This document shows, piece by piece, positions 22,560-35,600 of a stretch of 64,000 bases of DNA. The stretch comes from Dermatemys mawii (Eukaryota > Chordata > Testudines > Dermatemydidae). The notes under the pieces are model-generated. The model ran no database searches, was not told the DNA's origin, and saw only the letters and a list, made by a program, of their open reading frames with translations. Numbering within the stretch: the stretch's first letter is position 1; each line of letters starts with the position of its first letter. Location: contig ML677365.1 of assembly GCA_007922305.1 (NCBI GenBank), forward strand, positions 17,775,512 to 17,839,511. Reading direction: 5' to 3'. The translations under genes were made by a program, and so were the position numbers.

Positions 22560-23465
22560 ATTGCAGGCATGTAGGGGCTGCCACTTCTGTCCCTGCTGCC
22601 CAGCAGGGGAGAGAAGCTGCGGCCCCACACCTGCTCGGGACAGAGAGCTCTGGGGCTGCAGACTGCCGCTCCGGAGTTCTCTGTGAAAGCCGTTGCCCCC
22701 GCGTCTGCCAGGGACAGGGGACATCAGCGCCTGCAGCCCTGGAGTCCCCTGTCCCCAGCAGGCACAGGGGCTGCAGCTTCTCTCCCTGCTGATGTGGCCC
22801 TGCGCTTGCCGGGGACAGGAGACACCGGGGCTGCAGGTGCCGGTGTCCCCTGCCCCAGGCAGGCGTGCCCCGCGCTTCCACAGGGAACTCCCGGGCTGCA
22901 GCCCTGGAGTTCTCTGTCCCTGGAAGGTGCGGGGCCACAGCTTCTCTCCGCTGCTGGGCGGTGGGGAGAGAAGCCCCGGGCCTGCAGTCAGGGAGTTCTC
23001 TGTCCCTCACAGGGGCAACCCCCGGCTTCTCTCTGCTCTGCCCAGCAGGGGAGAAAAGCTGCGGTGTGCCTGCGGGGGACAGAAAACTCCGGAGCTGCAG
23101 GCTGCCGGCACTGTTGTCCCTTGCCCCCAGCAGGCAGGGGCAGCAGCTTCCACAGAGAACTCAGGGGCTGCAGACTGCAGCCCCTGAGTTCTCTATCCCT
23201 GGCAGGTGCGGGGGCCGTGGCTTCTCTCCCTTGCTGAGCAGCAGGGAGAGAAGCCATGCCCTGGGCCTGCAGTCCTGGAGTTCTCTGTCCCTCACAGGCA
23301 GGGGCTGAGGCTCCTTTCTGTGCTGCCCCGCAGGGGAGAGAGGCTGTGGTCCCTACACTTGCCGGGGACAGAGAACTCCAGGGCTGCAGACTTGGAAGCC
23401 ACGGTATAATTGTGCTATATCCGGATTCGTGTTATACCAGGGCGCATTATACTGGGGCTCCACTG
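22489..23465. mobile_element. Mariner/pogo-like non-autonomous transposon with TA target duplication
   Basis: Terminal inverted repeats CAGTGGAGCCCTGCTATAAC (left) and TTATACTGGGGCTCCACTG (right), flanked on each side by TA (22487-22488 and 23466-23467), the target duplication of Tc1/mariner elements. No transposase is visible. The interior (about 22563-23395) is a G+C-rich array of self-complementary modules separated by CTGCAG. It is located in CCNE2 intron 1; the left copy is cut by the gap at 21168. Confidence 0.8.
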
Positions 23466-23619
23466 TATTTTGTATTGTGCTCTGATGCCTAATGGTGCCT
23501 AAGAGGCAGTTTTTGAAATGTGCAGCCCAAAAACCTTGTGTTAAATCTGAGTTAGGCTCCATAGTTTGTCCAGTATTTCTCCTCTTGTGTCTTAAGTTCT
23601 TGTTCTTTCGACATTCCAG

Positions 23620-23658
23620 GAAGGGATTCTACAAGCCACAGAAGATGTCAAGACGCAG
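23620..23658 (+). CDS. CCNE2: CCNE2 exon 2 with start codon
   Basis: Acceptor CATTCCAG ends at 23619. The exon has 25 bases of 5' UTR, then ATG at 23645-23647 with A at -3 and G at -1. It codes MSRR plus two bases of Ser and stops at donor CAG|GTAAAT. The coding part is 23645-23658. MSRRSSRLQAK matches the cyclin E2 N-terminus, which fixes this start. Confidence 0.93.
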
Positions 23659-26600
23659 GTAAATTTCTGTCAGTTTCATAAACCAAACTAACCTGAGTCC
23701 ATTTAACAACAGCTGTTCTCTTTATACTGTATATGTTTTTCTCCTCTCCAGTAGTCGTTTGCAAGCCAAGCAGCAGCTGCTGGTGCCACCCCCACCCTCC
23801 TGTAAGGAAGAGTCTTCACAAGAGCTGCAGGCACCAGAGCCTCTCCAGACCAAGAAAAGGAGAGTAACAGAGGTGAGCATGGGACTAATTTACCTGGAAA
23901 TATGCAGGATTTGAAGGTTTGTTTCCTATACCTGCTGTTGTAGGGGGACAGGAAAGAATTGTGGTGTTCTCAGTGGAACACATGATTAGGAAGAGTAAGA
24001 TGGTGGTGATTTACTGTGCAAGCTACTTTATATGACAGAGTGGTTGAGGGCCATTGATCAATTAATGTCTTTCTCAACAGGATATCCAGAAAGGAGATGA
24101 AGAAAAGGTCATTAAAAGACATCACTATGAGATTAAGGTAATGCATTCAAGCATACAAAGCAGATTGGAACTCAATGCGTGTGTGGAGGGGGGGAATCCC
24201 CCTATTTTATATATTCATTTGCCATTGGAAGGTATCAGTAGCTTATCCTCACTACCCAACTACTTTACTTCGGTAAAGAGTATCATTGTTCAGGCTCAGG
24301 ACTTCTGGGTTGTATGCCCATCTCTGCCACAACCAAAGGCTTATCTATATGTGGAAAGATAGGCTTGAATGAAGTACAGTGTGGATTTAAAGTGGAATTA
24401 ATTCCAGGGCTTGTCTAAACAAGAATGTTACACTGGTTTAAAACCACATCGTAAATTAAACCTATTTAGTTGAATGAGTGAAAAGGCTATGTGGGTGCTC
24501 TTATTTCGGTTCAAACCAGGTTCATTTTTTTTCTCAAGTCTCTTGGGAATCAGTTTAAAATGAACTGAGATAAGGCACTCTTAAACCAATGCAAGCCCTC
24601 TTATTTTGGTTTAACTAAAGCAGATTAAAATAGCACTTTAACTATTGTACACAAAACTTGACTATGACTTTAGGGAAAGTCAATGTCTTCTGTTCATACA
24701 AGAATGGGAATAATATTTGATTATATCAAAGGAATACTCTGAAGCTAAACATGATTGTGAAGTGTTTTGAGAGCTGGAGATGGAAGGTGCTGTATAGGTG
24801 TAAAAGTTACTTTATTAACCAGCTGCAATCAGATAGTTTCATCTCACTAAATAGGTTTGTATGTATGGGATGTGCGCAATATTCCACAAAAGAAACGCAT
24901 CCTGGAACACCTCTGTGGGCCATGGCTAATCTCATCCCATTAGAAATCACTTGCTGACAAACTGCACACCTCCCCCCCGCCCTGCTTTTAAAGGGATTTT
25001 GCTCATTCTATATTCCATACAAAGTTGATGTCACCTCACTTTCTTTGGTTCAAACTTGTCAATAACTGCATTTATGCCTCCACATAACATAAGACTCAGA
25101 GTTCCCTTGATGACCTTGATAGGCAGCAGGTTTTAAACAAACATAAGGAAGTACTTCACACAATGCACAGTCAACCTGTGGAACTCATTGCTAGGGTGTG
25201 TTGTGAAGGCCAATAGTATAACCGGATTACAAAAAAAAAATTAGATAAATCAGTGGCGATTAGCCAAGGTGGTCAGGGGCACAACCCCATGCCTTGTATG
25301 TTGCTGAGCCTCTGACTGCCAGAAGCTGGGAGAGAATGATGAGATAGATCACTTGATAATTGCCCTGTTCTGTTCATTCACTTTGAAGCATCTGCAACTG
25401 GCCAGCTGAAGATGGGGATTTTGGTCTAGATGGACCGTTGCTCTGACCCACTGTGGCCATTTTATGTTCTTAAACACTCATGAAACAGATTAGAGAGTCA
25501 GCTATATAACAGGAATGACTCCCGTATCACTTTAACGTTTCCTGCATGAATAATTTTATATGTCCCTTGTTTTGGGTCTCCATTATGTACCATTTTTGGC
25601 TGCCTGAAAGGCTGTTGCTGCTACTTGACAGGTTGGTATCTAGCCCTGGAACTATGTGTGGGTGGTTTGCCCCTTGAATAGTTAATTGACGGTAATATAT
25701 TGCTGAGTCTCCACTAAGGTGCTGTAGATGGTTCATGTCTGTTCTTTCCTCATCTTCTCCAGATGAAAGGTAGATAATGAAATTGGCTGTTGTGTTTCCC
25801 CTGACATTTTAGATACTCAATTTATTTATGGAACAATGGTGTTCTCTTAACTGATGGTTCAAGCAATGGATTTGTTACACCCTGGTTGGTAAATCACAAG
25901 TTATTTACCTTCCAAAAGCCAGGTTCCTTCGATTTATCAGAATTATGTGCATATGGTGGTTCCATCTTGATGAGAGTCATTCTTTTGTTTTCTAATCTTT
26001 CAATAACCATATGTATACCCTGGAACACTTGAATAAACTAGCTCTTAGTTCTGAAGAGCAAGTTTAATTTTAAAAGTCTTACACATTTTGCTTGTGTTTT
26101 TTGAAATTACTTGTAGCATTTTGAAGGATGCTGAGGCTAGATAGGTTACATGTACACAATATAAGTTATTCAATAATTTCTTGATTTATTTTATTCTGTT
26201 ACTACTTTAGTATGTACCTCAAAAGCAAATTGGGCAGGTAAAGTCAGCACTTAAAATATTATTTTTGTTTACTTTGTAGAATTGTTGGCCAGCCACAATA
26301 TCAGGAGGCATCTCGCCTTGCATAATTATTGAAACACCTCACAAGGAAATGGTAGCTACTGACTTTTCCAGATTCAAGAAATACAGGTTCAGAAACCTCT
26401 TCATAAATCCATCACCTTTGCCTGAACTTAGGTAAGTTATCTACATATTATTCCAAATTATGTTACAATGCACTCTACACTATTAATTTAACTGTGTCCA
26501 ATATTGAATTCATAACCAGAGACAATTGAAATCTTCATCCCATCCACTCTGCTTCCCCTCCCCTAGTTCCCTCACCTGACCACCCAAAAAATTCCAGGTT

Positions 26601-29600
26601 TTTTTTTTTTGGGGAGGGGGGGAGGGAACCATAAACGCGCAGGGGGTTATATTAACTTTATAGCTTAATATCATATACCAATGTAAAATTCAGTCATTTG
26701 CAAATATTATGGTGTTTGGTTTGGGTGGTTCTACAGTTTAAGTGAACTGTATTCATGGCTATTGGAACCAGACATTTGGAAAACCGAGAGGCCAAAGCAT
26801 TCTTAGCCTACATTTTCTTTAAGGACTTTTAAAGTATGTCTACTATTTTGGCCATGAGACAGTATGTTATTCATTCTAATGACGTAGTGGCTAGCACAAT
26901 GCTATGCTGATAAAAGGCATAGTTTTAGGCATAGCCCTGTTTTTTCCAGCCTCGGGAAGCATTGTGGAGGCATCATGTTCATAGAGACACTGGTGAAGAG
27001 GATGTCCTAATGGTGGAAACTAATTATAGTGTGGAATAGATGTGCTAGAGAAATGGTGGAAGCAGAGCATACAAAGTCTAAGAAAATGAATAGAATATAA
27101 TATATGAAGCAATCCTGCACTTCCCAGATAGATGGAGTAGAACTAGAGGACCTGATTAGAGGCTGAAGGCTTCTTCCATGTCTAAGGAATTCACCCAAAT
27201 TGAGGAAGCATATTGGCTGGCTACTTCTGCTGAAATGGTCCAGCTGTAAAATAGTTGTTACATAAATTATCATGGTGATTGAATTAATATTGCACTGAGA
27301 TGAGTGAATAGGTTCCATTTTATCAGTATCTTCACTCTAAAGAACAGAATGATGAAGTGAGTAGGTCTTGGAAAGTTTAGCAGATGCCTAACAAACCACA
27401 GTAGATATGAAAGATGAGGATGGGTGGGTGATCTCTGAACCCAGGAGCAATGTCCTGGTGAGAAGCTGAGCTCCTTTATAGCTCCACCCACCTGCAGTTT
27501 ATGGAAAGGGTGCTAAGATTTCTTCCAGAGTTCTGTTCATAGACTCTGCCCTGTGGACTCCATGTTTCATATCTGTCTAGCTGATAAGTATTTGATAAAC
27601 CCCTTTGGCTGCAGTACAGGAAAATCACTCTCTCCTCTGCCCTTTCCAGAGTTGCCTAGCTTTTGTAAGAAGATGATGGAAAGGGATCTCTGATATTTGT
27701 GGGATCCCCTTCCCTTGAATAAATCCAGCAAATACTTCTGCATCTTCTCATATCTTTCACCAGCAGCTGAGTAAAGCTGGCCTGACCTTTTGCTTGATAC
27801 TCTTCAGAATCCTGTGGGTAGCAGTGAAACTGACCAATCTTGTTAATCTGACTCTGTTGCTGCTTGGCAAGAAGTAAGAGCAGCAGCAGATACTGAAACT
27901 GATAGTATGAATGGGGACCGATGAAGACAACAATACATAAGTTAACGTGATTCTTTGTTTTGGAGCACTTTCTTAGGCTATGTTTATGCTTAAAATGCTT
28001 CAGTGTAGGTACTTCAGCAATAGGCGGTGTTCTCTTATCACTGTGGTAATTGAGCTCTGTGAGAGGCACTAGCTAGATTGATGGGGAAAAATTCTTGACC
28101 TAGCAATGTCTACACTAAGAACTAGGTCATCTTAAATGCCAGGGGTGTGTGGATTTTTCACACCCCTGGGAGACTTAGCTATGCTCATAACTTTTTCAGG
28201 GTAGACCAGCCATTAGTGACTACACGGTGAGATGTCGTTTACAAAACACATACAAAATAAAACCCCAAACACTCTAATAATGCAAAGTTAAAATGATACA
28301 AAAATGAAGGTTTAAGCAGCCACTTACTCTAGTGAAAGCTTTCTATTCCCTAGTGCAGAGGTCCCCAAACTCTAGGGCATGCCCCCTGGGGGGGCAAAGA
28401 GGAATGTTATGGGGGAAGGGGGACTAAGGCCAGTCTCCGTTCGGGGGGGCAAGGAAGGAGCAGCACTCAGGTCTATTCTTGGCCCTGTGTGCACTATCCC
28501 CTGCGGTCCACGGCTGGCCCGTCCATGACTCAGCAAGTTGTGGACAGGGGTGGAGGGGAGGAGGCGCAAGGTAAAAAATTTCAGGGTCCACTGCCCTAAT
28601 GGATTTTTCAAACCTTGGATATGAGTAAATCAACTACTTCATTGGTAACTTAACAAAAAATGGACAGTTTTATACTCATTTCAGTATGTTTCCAGTCCCT
28701 GGGAAAATTATGTAGGAAGCCAGAAGGGAGAGAAGAATTAATTCTAAACACCAGTAGTTTGGTCTGACTTGTAGCACTAAATCAGGTTGAAAATTGGTGT
28801 GTGTGTGTTTGGTTTGGTTTTTTTGAGGGGTGTCTTAAGTCATCTTCTGACTATTTAGGAAGCCCAGTTTTCAAATGAACCAAGTCTGAACTGTATGACC
28901 AGATGGACAGGCAAAATAACAACTATGCTCCAAGTTGTGACTTGCATGTGTGCGCACTTGAGCGTTGGGTTATTCACCTGTATCTTAGGGTTTGGTGACT
29001 GATAGGCTACTTCTGGGATTTCAGAACAAAGTATGTCTGTAGTTGTCTTTTTTTTAAAAAAATATTTTTTCTAATGGCATATAAACAGATTATTGAAAAA
29101 ATAACTTAAATGTTATATTATCATCTCTTTTTGAAAAGATATCAAAATTTCATATGACTTTATTCCATAGCTGGGGAAACTCCAAAGATGTCTGGCTCAA
29201 TATTCTGAAGAAGGAGAACAAATATGCTCACTGCAAACATTTTACATCTCTACATTCTAGCCTGCAGCCACACATGAGGTCGATACTCCTGGACTGGCTC
29301 TTGGAGGTATATTTTGAGTTACTTTATATTGTACCATGGCTGTAAAATAGATCAATGTAAAGGCAAAGAGCTTGTGATGTGCTAATATGTCTACACGATC
29401 ACAGATAAAGGATACAAACATTTTGAAACAAAGTTGATAATGCTGACCTCTAAAATAGAGCAGGGAGAAGTATTTCTTATTTTGGGTCCTTTTAATGCAT
29501 CAGTATTGTGGGTAGAATGGGATGGGTATTTGTCTTACATAAGCGCTTTGCGCTTTTTTTTTTTGTTATGAAAAATGCAGTTCTATAAACTCTTTGTAAA

Positions 29601-32600
29601 TTTGACATTTGTTTTGACTGTTCACAAAATGGCCAGAGAAGGTGGTGCTAGTGCTCCCTCTATAACCTTTAGCCCAGTTGTTAAGGCACATGTGGGATAA
29701 CCAGGTTCAAAATCCAGTTCCAGAAGAGAACCTAAATGCACGTTTTTCTATTCATCAGAAATGTCAGATTATTATAGCTAAACCAACTCTCTCCCTCCTC
29801 TCCCGCCCGCCCCAAAGAAACCTGCAGCCGAACTGAAAAATTATCTGCCCATCTCTAGTTGTGGAGGCTAAGGCCCTGTGTATGGTACAGAAAAGATCAG
29901 TGTTTGTAGCTGTTTCTCCTGATGTTGTTTACATTTAGTGTTTCAAACACAACTCCCTTTAAAATAGATTTGTGCGTAAATGGGGGTGGGTCAAATTTTT
30001 GCTCAAAAGATTTCACCAGTTTGCTTGTGCAGTGTCTTAAAGGGGCAATGGCTTACTTGATAACTGTTCAAAACCGTTTGACATTCTCCCCATTGGCAGC
30101 CAAACCACATTCAAAACTATTTGAGACCAGATTTGTTCTGGAAATGATTGAAGAACACAGCTCTTGTATTACAATACTTCTTGTTTTAGGGACGTCTAGT
30201 CTAACTGTTGCCAGTAGTGCAAAATTCTTGTCCCTGCTCCACTGGTGGATCTGTGAGAGATTGTGAAACATGGTACATTTCATTACATCAAATGTGCTCT
30301 AAACAAGTAGCTGTTAATGCTGGTGGCCACCAATGCCTTATTTACATTGGAACTCCCACTATTGCTATCACCAATGGAACTTCCCTGGTAAATTTTAGGG
30401 GAAAAGTTTACAGTCTGACTATCATCAAAGTGATGCAAATTATACGATCTTACCACTTACTCCCAACGCATTAACGTATTCACCACCTCTGAATTTGGCT
30501 CATTGTCGTCTTCTGGAAACCGCTATTAGTTATGAGTTCATCCAACTTGAATGAAAATGCAACTGATAGCTCTTAAGTAGCTCAGAGCAGCACTATATAT
30601 CTCAAGTGGTCAGAATGGTGCATCTTGCTCTCATGTTCCCACCATTATTATTGGCAGTGGTGGCAAAATTTAGAGGGTGAGTGAAGAAGGCTAGTGTAAA
30701 CTAAGCCTTTGTGGGCAATGCCAATGAATAGTTTACAGACTGAAGTGCAGAGAGGAGGATAGCTCTAGTTCATCTTTAACATATCAGGAAAAGAAACTAC
30801 ATTGCCCCTTTCAGTTTCTACATGCAAGCTTGTTTTCTATATCCAGCAAATGTTAAAACTGCATGTCCTACTTTAGCTGTGTCTACACTGCATTTTTGTT
30901 GGTAAAACTTTTTGTCGCTCGGGTGTGGAAAAAAACACACCTTGACTGACAGAAGTTTTACTGATGAAAAGAACTGATGTGGACAATATTGGTGGGAGAT
31001 GCTCTCCTGACAACAAAGCTACCACCTGTTGGTTTTATTTTGTTGGCAGGAGAGCTCTCTTCTGCTAACAGAGAGGCTACACTGCATGCCTTACAATGAC
31101 AGAGCTTAGGGGCACAGCTGTGCTGCTGTAAACTGCACAGTGCAGGCATAGCCTTTGTGTCACTTACCTCCTGAGGTGTAACTTTACACCACGCTGAGCG
31201 TCACTACTGAATTTGACACAGATAATTCTATAGGAATTGTATCCACTTGCTTTAGGATGGATTTATCCCCTACCTTTTGTTTAAGGCCTTATATGTATTA
31301 GCTAGCTAATACCACCTTTTGCCCTAATCTAGACTAAACAGTATTTGACCCAACTGGCAATTTTTTTTTTTTCCAGCATTAGAATGGGAAACCCACAAAC
31401 CAGACCATTTCAGGTTTTTAGCCCAGTCTTCTACTGTATAATAGCAAGTGACATTGATATTTAAATTAAGTGCTGACTTTGCACTCAGTTGAAACTAATT
31501 GTAGATAGAATTGTTCTTGCCTCTTGAATTATTGTTTTCAGGTGGTTTGAAGTTGTTTTCAGAGAAATTTAGTATTTCTTTTTAAATTAGGTTTCTGTAA
31601 AATTAAATTTTAAGGCAGCAATGGCTTACTTAATATCTGCTTGATGTTAAGAAGAGAAATGCAGAATCGTAAATAAGCTTGAGTTTTGGTGGATTTAGCC
31701 TTTTTTTAGAATTCATTTTAAGGCAAAACAGGCATACAACCAACATCAGTTTATAGTTTCATTTTGATTCCATTTTAATTAAAAACTAAGATCTTGTGTA
31801 TCATATTTGAAAACTTGCTAGCAGGTTATGCTTTTAACGCTGGGTGTTGAACAGATTTCCCCCACCCCTCAAACACACGCATTTGGAAACATGACTATCT
31901 TTGTTCACATTAAGGAGAAAATTGTGTTTTACCATTAAAACAGGTTTACTAACATATTTATATTTGGGAAAATGTATCCTACTGTAGAACAGAAAACTGA
32001 ACTAAGTTTGTTTTTTGTTATGTCTTAGGTATGTGAAGTATATATGCTTCACAGAGAAACCTTCTACCTAGCTCAAGATTTTTTTGACAGATTTATGTTG
32101 ACACAAAAGAATATCAATAAAAATATGCTTCAGCTAATAGGAATTACCTCATTATTCATTGCGTCCAAACTTGAGGTAAGTGGTTATATGCATGGTGTTT
32201 TTAGGGTTGGAATATCTTAACTGCTTCTTGAAGGGAAATTATCAACATAAAGATTCAGATAACTGTTAATCTGATATTGTTACCTGTAACACCTGAGATA
32301 AGAGAAATTTTCTTTAACTTTATCCACAGAAAGCTAAAAGATGCATAGTCAGTTTCTGTTTTTCCCCTGCATAATCTGAGTCCATCAGTTTCCTCTGTGG
32401 GCCTTCTACACAGCAGTAAGGGAAAGACGCATTATAAAGAGGGGCTTTTACTTTTTTCAAAACTATAGAAATTGGCAGGTGATCACAGGGACAGGTGTGG
32501 GATCTGACACTAATGAACTCTTGAAATAAGCTAGATTTCAAATTAATATTTCTTTACACCTGATTTTTTTTAAAAAAAAACAACTTTTTTTTATACAGGC

Positions 32601-35600
32601 AAAAGCCCTAGTATAGATGCAGCTATATGGGTAAAAGCACTCTCGCTGGTATTAACTCCATCTACTAAGAAGATTTGTTAATACAGCTATTGGTATAGAG
32701 AATATGTCTTCAGGGATTGATATGGTAGATGGTGTTTGAATGAAACAGTTCTTTCACTGCGGGGGAGAGGGTGCTCTCAGAATTGTTTGAGCAGGTGAAG
32801 ATCCTATACTCTGAAGGTGACATAAGCAAGAAATAGTTCTATTCTGGCCAACATTACTCTCCATCTGTAAAATTGATTCTAATAAAGTATATGATAGTCT
32901 GTGGAATATGTAATGTCTGTTCTATTAATATTTTAATGGTTTTGCACTACTAGTTTCTAGCTCACTTTTTGTGGATATCTAAAGTATAAAAGGCTTATGC
33001 TATTTGTATTATCATAATAAATAGTTGAAGTACAGCTGTTTTAACTGAGTTGATAAAATGGTTCTGTGAACAATAAATCGGAAAAGATTCACAGCTGTCT
33101 TCTGCAGTTCACTTGCATTCTTGCAGGATACAAAACCACTTCTGGTCTTGATTTTCCTTTTTTTTAAAGGAGATATATGCTCCTAAACTACAAGAGTTTG
33201 CCTATGTCACAGATGGTGCTTGTAGCGAAGATGATATTATAAGAATGGAGCTCATTGTATTAAAGGTAATGTAACAGTCTTACTATTATTATTACTTGGT
33301 TGAGTGATAGCCCAATAGAGCCTTCTGTTTTAGCATCTTGTTATATTTAATGACTGCTCTCTTGGTGCCTTCCCTGATCTGTAAGCAAAAACTAGTACCT
33401 CACTTCTCACTTTCTGGACAACTGAATTCTTCAATCTCATGGGTTGGAATCCACCATTAGGGTGGAGGTCTCCTTTAAGGGTCTCTCTTTGCCACCTAGG
33501 TCCTACTTTTTGTTTTCTGCAAAGAAAGGGTGGGCTCCCAAGAAAATCTAATTGTTCTGCACTACCATGTCACCTTTTGATGAAATTCTGCCAGAAACCA
33601 GGATGGTTTTGAAACCTGGTTACCTCCCAGACTTCTCAGCAGCCCACCTGGCACACTGACAGGTAACTTGGAGTCCTAACTTATGGTTCCTTGGCAGCAA
33701 GCCAAGTGAACTGCCTGCAGTTGGGACTTCCAGGGTCCCCAGCTTTGGGCTGTCTGCCAGCTGGAATACCTCTATGCCAAGGTTCCCAGAAGAGTTGGGT
33801 GGAAAATGGTTATCTTGTTCTGCTGAGAATTTTGAAATTTTTTTTTAATCCTGAGTCAGACTAAAACCAAACCTAGAAATCCTCCAAAACTACATAGTAG
33901 CTGCAGCCTAGCACAGACAATAGCTCCAGTACCAAGGCTATGGCACATTTTGGGAATGGATTTTTTGCATCTCCTGCATAAAGACCACTTGCTCAGTATT
34001 TGTGAGGCATCATTTGGATAAGGTCGGGGGAAAAGGTATGGAAAAGATGTTCTGGCTGTTGTTGAAATCCTGGCTTGTTTCAGCTCTTCTATCTAGAAGT
34101 CAGAAGTTGTTGTTTCCAGAGCATATGTACTTGAAATTGTAGGGGATCTTGCATGTGATTCAGGCATGTAGGTGCATGATAAAAGGTCTGGTTGACTTAA
34201 GTGGAGATGAAAATGAGGAAAGGAGGCTGGGTAAGATTGTGGGGGTAGAGAACTTGGTTCGTGTGTGTTATATGTATATAATATATGCAGGGGAGGGATG
34301 GAAAGAGGTGCTATGCACTTTAAGGTCTTAGAAAATTATGTATATTTCTCATGTTTAATATCTGTAGGCTTTAAAATGGGAACTGTGCCCAGTGACAATC
34401 ATTTCCTGGCTCAATCTCTATCTCCAAGTGGATGCTTTGAAAGATGTTCCAAAAGTGCTGCTACCTCAGTATTCTCAGGAAAAATTCATTCAAATAGCAC
34501 AGGTAGGTAGTTGTTTTGCTAAGTGTACACTACTTAACATGCCACTGTTTGACCTAGATTTATAAAAAATATCTTTCCTAAAGTTAAAGAAACAAGGTCG
34601 AGTTTTAAATGATAATATCTAAGTGTTTCCCTGAAGGCTGGTGACTATTTTAATTAAAAAATAAAAAATGCAATAAGGTCACTTGATGTAATGCCAACAA
34701 TCTAAGCTTCTAGGAGGAAAAATGCCCAACAGTACACACTTCTATCTCTCTTCTCTTCCCCCCCCTCCCCCCAATCCTCCTTGGTAAGCTTTTGTTAATA
34801 GGGTTCTAGTGTCCATAGGATGGTTTTATAGCCTAGTTATGGAACTAGGGACAGCACTCATTAGGGAAACCATGCTATAACTATTAGCAACAGCTGTCTC
34901 AGTACACTTGCTGGTAAATTTTGATCCCAGGGTGGACAGGACTAGAGGATTACTAGAGCTTGATGGGTGGCAACAGATTTAAAGGGATGAATGGATATTT
35001 GTATTAAGTGGTTTTACATATAAATAAAAAAAGATCAAAATAAGGTACATCCTCTGTTTGGAAAAGAAGGAACTGAGTTTAGTATGAATTAACACTTGGA
35101 GCAATAAACGAATCTCTGTGTACATTTTTTTTTATCAGCAGTATAAGAAGCATAAGGGCTACTAGATGGCATATGAAGCAAGAACTCTTAAATCTATACA
35201 GTCTTGAGACTGAAATAATTGAATCATTATAGATACTTTCCAGGTTCATGCTAGGCCATTCAGATGGCTGTTGGCTGTGAGGAGGCCAGTCCCCAAAACA
35301 AAACACTGATCTAGAGTGTAGATTCTGTACAATCAAAGATTTAGAACAGTGATTTGGTTAGAACAGTGCAACTTCACGGCCTTCGTCATGTGTTACAAAC
35401 CAGTTTACTGAAAGGTCTCTTTAGACTTAAGTTTTAATATTTTTTTGTGGGGGGTGGGGGGAAATACACTGTACAGGCACTATTTATCTTAGTGGTTTAG
35501 TCCTGTGGTGTGCCTGGGCTCTCCCTCTTAAAAGAAACTTTGTAACCATTACTATTGTTTTCACAGCTTTTAGACCTATGTATTCTAGATGTCAGTTCTC

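Noticed and set aside
22563..23395. CRISPR-like array
   Set aside because: The modules are unequal in length, self-complementary and bounded by CTGCAG inside transposon TIRs in a vertebrate intron; no constant repeat with unique spacers.
29154..29345. 63-codon open frame with its own ATG over CCNE2 exon 6
   Set aside because: The ATG and the last residues are intronic; only 29171-29306 is exon 6 of CCNE2.
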